From Candidatus Latescibacterota bacterium (GTDB lineage Bacteria; Latescibacterota; UBA2968; UBA8231): a stretch of DNA of 20,116 nt. The position numbers were made by a program, and so were the translations under genes. The notes under the pieces are model-generated. The model made no database searches and was not told the DNA's origin. It saw nothing but the letters and a program-made list of their open reading frames with translations. Of the stretch, positions 15,576 to 20,116 are shown one piece after another. Each line of letters starts with the position of its first letter. Positions within the stretch are counted from its first letter, which is position 1. The DNA lies in contig JAGWBY010000088.1 in NCBI GenBank assembly GCA_021295675.1, forward strand, positions 1 through 20,116, given 5' to 3'.

Positions 15576-16835
15576 CTAGCGAACGGGTTCGGCAGTTGAC
15601 GGCTCCGCGCCGTTATACGCCCATTGCAAATATACAGAAATGGTATTCCTCCCCTGTGCCCGTTCCCAGCGATGGGGCGTCAACACGCCCTGCACTTCTT
15701 GGTAGCGATCGTAAACCGTGATCCAAGTCGGCGGATTGGCTCTAGGATTGGTTTGCCTAAACCATTGCTCTTCTTGGGGCGTCAGCTTCTCTTTGGTAAC
15801 GGATAAGAGCGCCGTGCGACAGTCAAAGAGCGCCTCAAAATAGTGCCCGTACTTCCGGTCATCTACCAGCACGACATCGTGGCAAGTCCCGTCCCGACTG
15901 CGCTCTTGCCCCAAGTAATCCAAGGCCACACCCTCGCCCAGAAAGCGGTCGATAAAATGCCAACGAACCTCTTCACCCCGGTGACGCATGGCGGCTAAAC
16001 TAGGAGGAAGGTTGCTTCCATATTGACTCCAGCGATCATTAAAGAGCTCCTCAAATATTCTCCGCTGTAGCTTGGGATTTTTGCTCACATAAGACGGGTT
16101 GGGGACCGCAGGGTCGAACGATACCTCTACCTTGTATCTTTCTTTTTTGACGACAGCGCGATCTTCCAATCCCGCGTAGTGCCAAGTCGCCACCGGATAC
16201 AGATAGGGAGTCACCGGAATCACCGTTAGGGCAACACCACCTTGCCAAAGAGGCGTTTCTTTCTCTAACTCTTTTGAGTTAGCCTCTATCCACACCATCG
16301 CGCTCATTTCTTTTATTGCGAGTAGGCGCTTCCTACCACCCATAGCTTCAATCGCACGCTCTATCACCTCCAACGCCCGGTCGCGGTCTGCGCCCATCTT
16401 GGCTAGGGGAAAGCGCACGTAGTCCTCGCGAAAATTCTCCTTCTCGGCCATATACGCCAAGAGCAAGGAGTCGATGTTTACATCACCAGACTGCTCTATC
16501 TGCATCCTCTTTTCCAAGTGAGCCATGTCGGAGCGGGCCTCGGGTGGCAGTTGCTCTGCAATCTCGCCAAGAGGAGCGGATTCGGCGGGTTCCTGAGCAA
16601 GCTGCGATGGCGCGGCCTTGACGACCAACCGCTGCATTTGCCGCTCGTGCAAAGCGGGTTGCGTCGGATCGAAGGCCCTCATTTCCAGTGTGCGCGGCGG
16701 AGGACGAAAAACTACCTGAAGGGCCGGTTGCGGGTCAGGTGTGGTAGGAGTCAACAAGACCACAGCCAAATGCAGGAGGGCCGAGAGGAATAGGCAGACG
16801 GCCAGTCTCTTGGTTTCGTTTGAGGACCGGTGCAT
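15576..16835 (-). CDS. T3: TonB-like membrane anchor with LolA-like periplasmic domain
   Basis: This 419-residue copy follows intact P3 by 40 bases. It has the N-terminal helix VCLFLSALLHLAVVLL with the TonB-type Ser/His pair, the linker RPPPRTLEMR, and the LolA-like part beginning DRALEVIERAIEAMGGRKRL. The conserved block EEVRWHFIDRF to VALDYLGQER, the cysteines of GTCHDV and FDCRTA, and YQEVQGVLTPHRWER are shared with T1 and T2. ATG 16835 was chosen over the in-frame GTG 16853 because it aligns with the T1 start. Together with P3 it is the copy next to the transporter gene, possibly the ancestral position. Confidence 0.8.
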   Translation of the reverse strand: MHRSSNETKRLAVCLFLSALLHLAVVLLTPTTPDPQPALQVVFRPPPRTLEMRAFDPTQPALHERQMQRLVVKAAPSQLAQEPAESAPLGEIAEQLPPEARSDMAHLEKRMQIEQSGDVNIDSLLLAYMAEKENFREDYVRFPLAKMGADRDRALEVIERAIEAMGGRKRLLAIKEMSAMVWIEANSKELEKETPLWQGGVALTVIPVTPYLYPVATWHYAGLEDRAVVKKERYKVEVSFDPAVPNPSYVSKNPKLQRRIFEELFNDRWSQYGSNLPPSLAAMRHRGEEVRWHFIDRFLGEGVALDYLGQERSRDGTCHDVVLVDDRKYGHYFEALFDCRTALLSVTKEKLTPQEEQWFRQTNPRANPPTWITVYDRYQEVQGVLTPHRWERAQGRNTISVYLQWAYNGAEPSTAEPVR

Positions 16836-16875
16836 ATCAATCTCTTTTCGCACTCAGCGACGGATATGAGCGTTT

Positions 16876-17946
16876 TCAATCAAATAGCAGCGACACTTCT
16901 TGTGCCACAGTGCGAGCCGCTTCTTGGTAAAAATCATCGAGAATGGAATCATCTTCCGACTTGAGCTCCGCCATGAAATGCTTCCCAATGATGAGTTCCT
17001 GCTCCAGCACCGCTTCGTCCTTGAACACATCCTGTACCACCAAATGCACGCGGCTTTGTAGCGTATGTCGTTCGACATCATAACGTCCGCCAACCCAGTA
17101 CGAATTTACAATGTAATCCAAGGTATAGCGGGCGTCCTTGACCGCAGGATCTGTGGTGATGCGGACGCGGCTGAACCGTTTGAGCTCGTCCAAAAGAGCC
17201 GGTCGAACTGACTCATGCAGGGCCAGCAGCTTTCTCTTAGCCTGCATTCTTTTTTGCGGGAAGACCTTAAATATCTTAAAAAAGATGGCGGCATCCTCTA
17301 CAGAGATTTCATCATCTAGATCTCCTAGGTCTCCGTATGCATCAACTAGGCGATTAACCCAGTCAGACAAGTCCTCACTGTTGCTCGTCCTCACCAACAC
17401 CTTAAAGGTCCCAGTCGGGGCATTTACTGCGCCCTCCTCCTCAACCGACTCTTCCACCACCGGCGACCCAACAAACGGAACCATCAGCGCCGCTGTATAA
17501 TCCAACGCTTGAAATTTGAGCAACTTACTTTTGCTCGCCGCTTTGGCAATCAGCGGCTCCAGCCCAACGTTCTCCTCTTTCTTTAACAAGTCGCCAGCCA
17601 TATCCACGACCCGCACCAAGTACGCCTTGGCCTCGCGCTCGGAAAAATGCTCCCCGTGCAGCGCAAAAAGCTGTTCGCCGAGTGCCGTGGACTTCTTGCA
17701 ATGAGTCTTTAGATCCCGCAACAGTGAGACCAAGGAATCCCGGCTCGCGGCAACCGACAATCCAGACGCCGCACTGACATCCGCGACGAACTCGTCCAAC
17801 GTGCCCTTGTCGTCCCGCTCCATGCGGTCGCGCAACTGCTCCAAGGCCACGAGCGCAAAATTCGCCTCTTGTGCAGAAGCGGCGAAAGCACTCGATGACA
17901 TGTAGAAAAAGACGCAAACCACAATGCGACACCATGTGTTATTCAC
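16876..17946 (-). CDS. P3: exported protein of unknown family
   Basis: This 356-residue protein with signal peptide (CRIVVCVFFYMSSSAFAASA) is the longest intact P copy. It shares the first ~170 residues almost exactly with P1 and P2, then an acidic linker (VVEESVEEEG). The following segment, about residues 190-240 (VDAYGDLGDLDDEISVED), differs from the other copies in length and sequence. HESVRPALLDELKRF and the C-terminal ILDDFYQEAARTVAQEV are kept. GTG 17946 follows GAGGAGAT and begins only 15 bases after the transporter stop, suggesting co-transcription and coupled translation. No known domain is recognised. Confidence 0.82.
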   Translation of the reverse strand: MNNTWCRIVVCVFFYMSSSAFAASAQEANFALVALEQLRDRMERDDKGTLDEFVADVSAASGLSVAASRDSLVSLLRDLKTHCKKSTALGEQLFALHGEHFSEREAKAYLVRVVDMAGDLLKKEENVGLEPLIAKAASKSKLLKFQALDYTAALMVPFVGSPVVEESVEEEGAVNAPTGTFKVLVRTSNSEDLSDWVNRLVDAYGDLGDLDDEISVEDAAIFFKIFKVFPQKRMQAKRKLLALHESVRPALLDELKRFSRVRITTDPAVKDARYTLDYIVNSYWVGGRYDVERHTLQSRVHLVVQDVFKDEAVLEQELIIGKHFMAELKSEDDSILDDFYQEAARTVAQEVSLLFD

Positions 17947-17961
17947 GCGTATATCTCCTCG

Positions 17962-19947
17962 TCAAATCTGCGTCAGAAAGCTGTCCATGTGCCCAGTGAT
18001 GTAATCGGCCACCAACCACGCGCCGGCCGCGACCACTTCCCCGAGAATCAGCCCTAGAAAAAACGGACGCAAATTCCGGTATAGCCGCGGCCCCCCGTAC
18101 TTGAGAATCACCAGCTTGAGCAGCCAAGCGATGAGCGCACTGGCAAAGATGTGGCCGGTCTTCCAGTTCGCGCTAATGGCGTAGCCCAGCGGATTAAGAG
18201 GCCACCACAGCAAATGGTGCCGCACCCACATCAGCAAGGCCATCACCCCGCCGCCGACCCCCATGAACAGCCAAGCGTCGAGGCGCGGGCCGGTCAATTC
18301 CGCCGCAATGCGCGGAGCCATATCCTTGGGGCCGTACGTGGCAGCCCCCCAGCCAAAAAACAAGCCGTTGAGGTTGATCCCACCGTATTTGTACGCCAAC
18401 GCCATAGTAACGTACGAAGAGCCGACCAAGCTGACCACAATGGCGATGACCACCGCCCAAAACAGCCGCCGCTTCTCCCCCTTAATCACCTCGCTCATCT
18501 TCAGGCCATTGGCGACCGACGACATGACAAACGAGCGGATCTCCGAGTGCCAGCCATAGGAAAATCCCAAGGCCACCAAACCAGACGCCCCCAAGCTCGA
18601 AGCACCGGCACCGGAAATCACAAAGGTCGAGGTCATAATGGGAGGGCGCATCGCCGGAATGCCCCCTTCGGCGACCACCCGCGTTAGGCCCAAAAACAGC
18701 ACCATAGCCCCAAAGATGAACATCGCCACGCCCAACGGCGGCAGCCCAGCCATCCACAGACCCAACCCCACCAAGCCGAGCGACGCCAGCAAGCCGAAAG
18801 TGGCCTGCCGGTACGACATGATCTCGTCGTCATCTTCGACATCTGGATCGCCGTACCACGCTTTGCGCCACACGGCCCGCAAGTGCCCGCGCGACACCCA
18901 CAGCCCAATCAGCACGAAGACGATCATCGCCCCCATGCCCTGATGGGCCAGGTACGGCTCCCGCGAGTACAGATCCATCCGCTCCGTGCTTTGCATCCCG
19001 AGGACGTTGAAGACGCCCCGTTGCATTGTGGTCAGGATGTAGAATACCCAGATAGACGCGGAAATATCCAAGTTGACAAAATAAAAGAAGCCGATCCAAG
19101 GCGGGCTGAACCACAAGTCTAAGCGCACGGTATCGCGGAACAAAGGGAGCGACGCGGTCCGCGCAATCCCGGGCACCTCCGGGAAATAGGCGTGCAGTCC
19201 ATTGACGCTGAGCAAGACGAATGAAAAAGCAAACCCCAACCACATCGCCTTATTAGTAAAAAATGCCCGCCCAATCGCCCGCCCTTGCTCGCGCTGAATC
19301 ATCTCCATCGGTACCTGCACCAACGGATACGCCAGCTTCTCCCGATCTACCCATTGCTTGCGCAGGATGACCATCGTGCAAATCATCGCCGCGCTGAGCG
19401 CCAAGAAGAAGCCGTACCAATAGGTCAGCGGCACCACCCACGCTCCCCAAGGAATGGCGGCCCCTTCTGGCAACCCCTCAAAAAAGTAGCGCGCCACGTT
19501 TTCGCCGCGCGGGATCATCCACGTGGGAATGTACTGGTTGTATAAAAAGTCCCAGTTATTCTCCGGCGTCGCGTAGTACGTAGAGCCGACCAGACAAGGA
19601 ATGATAAATTGGGTAAACCCCATCCCGGGAATGCAGCAGGCGACTACCAACATGATGTAGATGGTAATCAACTCGGATTGGGTCAGGGCCAAGGAGCGGC
19701 GCAGGCAGTACACGAGGCCGCTGGCGGGCACTAAAAAAAAGAAGAAGAATAAAGCGGCCGGCGTGCTAAAATTTAAGGTCAGGTACGAACCGCGGATGAT
19801 AGTCGTCGCGTACGCGTCTAAACCATTGAGCAGCAAGGCAAGCACCGCGCCGAGCAGGATGCCGCGCGCGGGGATGCCGGCGACATCCTGCTGCCCTTCC
19901 TCCTCTTTCACCCTTTCGAGGTATGCTGGAGGAATCTGTTTTTTCAA
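17962..19947 (-). CDS. Large multi-pass membrane protein, DUF6785/DUF6784 (OPT-like) type
   Basis: This 661-residue protein has about 14 hydrophobic segments, for example GILLGAVLALLLNGLDAYA near residue 30, STPAALFFFFFLVPASGLVY near 60 and GVAMFIFGAMVLFLGLTRVV near 440. TRVVAEGGIPAMRPP and the overall layout resemble the DUF6785/6784 proteins of uncultured and planctomycete-like bacteria, which look like oligopeptide-transporter-superfamily carriers. The substrate is unknown; a nearby sugar-acid dehydratase makes uptake of a carbohydrate-derived compound plausible but unproven. The start is TTG 19947 with GAGGT at 19956-19960; an in-frame stop just upstream excludes a longer N-terminus. It heads the run of P-T modules. 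Confidence 0.8.
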   Translation of the reverse strand: MKKQIPPAYLERVKEEEGQQDVAGIPARGILLGAVLALLLNGLDAYATTIIRGSYLTLNFSTPAALFFFFFLVPASGLVYCLRRSLALTQSELITIYIMLVVACCIPGMGFTQFIIPCLVGSTYYATPENNWDFLYNQYIPTWMIPRGENVARYFFEGLPEGAAIPWGAWVVPLTYWYGFFLALSAAMICTMVILRKQWVDREKLAYPLVQVPMEMIQREQGRAIGRAFFTNKAMWLGFAFSFVLLSVNGLHAYFPEVPGIARTASLPLFRDTVRLDLWFSPPWIGFFYFVNLDISASIWVFYILTTMQRGVFNVLGMQSTERMDLYSREPYLAHQGMGAMIVFVLIGLWVSRGHLRAVWRKAWYGDPDVEDDDEIMSYRQATFGLLASLGLVGLGLWMAGLPPLGVAMFIFGAMVLFLGLTRVVAEGGIPAMRPPIMTSTFVISGAGASSLGASGLVALGFSYGWHSEIRSFVMSSVANGLKMSEVIKGEKRRLFWAVVIAIVVSLVGSSYVTMALAYKYGGINLNGLFFGWGAATYGPKDMAPRIAAELTGPRLDAWLFMGVGGGVMALLMWVRHHLLWWPLNPLGYAISANWKTGHIFASALIAWLLKLVILKYGGPRLYRNLRPFFLGLILGEVVAAGAWLVADYITGHMDSFLTQI

Positions 19948-19955
19948 TGCCGTTT

Positions 19956-19960
19956 ACCTC
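19956..19960 (-). promoter_or_regulatory. Ribosome binding site for the TTG-started membrane protein
   Basis: GAGGT lies 8 bases before the TTG at 19947-19945. With an in-frame TAA a few codons further upstream, it decides the start of the large membrane protein. Confidence 0.5.
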
Positions 19961-20009
19961 GATCATGGTTCAAATCAGTACCGATTCCTCCAGCACGCCC
20001 TCTCTCTTG

Positions 20010-20116
20010 CTACTCGGCTGCGACCGCCTTTTCCAAGACTTCTCGAATGTAGCCATTCAATTCGAGGTGACGACGAGCAGCGTTCAAAGCCATGCGACGA
20101 TGCAGTTCGGGGCTTG
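20010..20116 (-). CDS. HicB/Arc-type ribbon-helix-helix protein, C-terminal end only
   Basis: Only the last 34 codons are in the window, ending EVLEKAVAAE at TAG 20010-20012. SPELHRRMALNAARRHLELNGYIREVLEKAV resembles the C-terminal ribbon-helix-helix of HicB-type antitoxins (pattern PELHRRLALEA...SLNxYIxEVLE), although the usual SLN is LELN here. Such proteins bind DNA as dimers and often repress their own operon. The partner and N-terminus lie outside, so antitoxin function is a guess. The 62 bases to the membrane-protein start hold nothing else recognised. Confidence 0.5.
   Translation of the reverse strand, partial: SPELHRRMALNAARRHLELNGYIREVLEKAVAAE

Larger units (their letters stand above)
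10613..17946 (-). repeat. Tandem triplication of a two-gene (P-T) module, ~2.45 kb per unit
   Basis: Three direct copies run P3-T3 (17946-15576), P2-T2 (15456-13137) and P1-T1 (13015-10648). Stop-to-stop distances are 2489 and 2439 bases for T, 2425 and 2479 for P. Coding and spacer DNA are both conserved: the 119-121 base spacers after T3 and T2 are nearly identical. Long stretches of P (for example 12580-12780, 15040-15240, 17510-17710) differ by only a few bases, while the middle and 3' part of P have diverged strongly. Confidence 0.93.

Noticed and set aside
17516..17704. A 62-codon plus-strand frame conserved in all three P copies (also 12585-12773 and 15046-15234)
   Set aside because: Its conservation follows from near-identical P coding DNA on the other strand; no independent evidence.
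10613..17946. CRISPR or short tandem repeat array
   Set aside because: The period is ~2.45 kb and the units are coding; no short repeats with unique spacers occur anywhere in the window.
19766..19966. 66-codon frame with ATG 19966 overlapping the transporter start
   Set aside because: It is in another frame of a clear membrane-protein gene, and its residues resemble nothing known.

Overview
All supported genes lie on the minus strand, so transcription runs from high to low coordinates. The content suggests an uncultured, environmental Gram-negative lineage, of the Latescibacterota or Poribacteria kind. The grounds are a DUF6785-type large membrane protein, CRTAC1-like FG-GAP/ASPIC proteins, a discoidin protein with an FTPNGDG-type C-terminal module, and dispersed 'GTAGGGGC' palindromes with a 'GTCATTCTGAG' hairpin repeat. 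This is an inference from content; no marker gene is present.

Layout in transcription order. (1) 20116-20010: 3' end of a HicB/Arc-type ribbon-helix-helix protein. (2) 19947-17962: a multi-pass membrane protein (DUF6785/6784 type). (3) 17946-10648: the most unusual part, a two-gene module repeated three times in tandem, P3-T3, P2-T2, P1-T1. P is an exported protein of unknown family. T is a membrane-anchored protein whose N-terminal helix carries the TonB-type S-x3-H motif on an S-A-L-L-H core, followed by a proline-containing linker and a LolA-like periplasmic domain. (4) 10612-9491: an enolase-superfamily sugar-acid dehydratase of galactonate-dehydratase type. (5) 9483-7043: an exported discoidin plus FTPNGDG-module protein, broken by two single-base frameshifts. 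(6) 6720-5178: a CRTAC1-like FG-GAP/ASPIC protein with one frameshift. (7) 5082-4232: an exported metallo-beta-lactamase-fold hydrolase broken by a small deletion. (8) 4065-60: a molybdenum hydroxylase operon (FAD, 2Fe-2S and Mo subunits, then a MoaD/ThiS-like protein), with a tandem 15-bp repeat in front and a hairpin behind.

The spacers between the P-T modules carry the ribosome-binding region and first 13 bases of the downstream dehydratase gene, cut off after codon 4. This marks where the duplication joined and shows that the module was copied with the edge of its neighbour. Copy P2 is inactivated by a clean 20-bp deletion.

Four other frames look disrupted. Three (the discoidin gene twice, the CRTAC1 gene once, possibly the Mo-subunit stop) are each repaired by removing one base from a short homopolymer, so sequence error is a serious alternative there. 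The P2 and hydrolase lesions are real-looking deletions. A reasonable but unproven picture is uptake and processing of an extracellular carbohydrate: membrane transporter, envelope P-T modules, sugar-acid dehydratase and surface-binding proteins.
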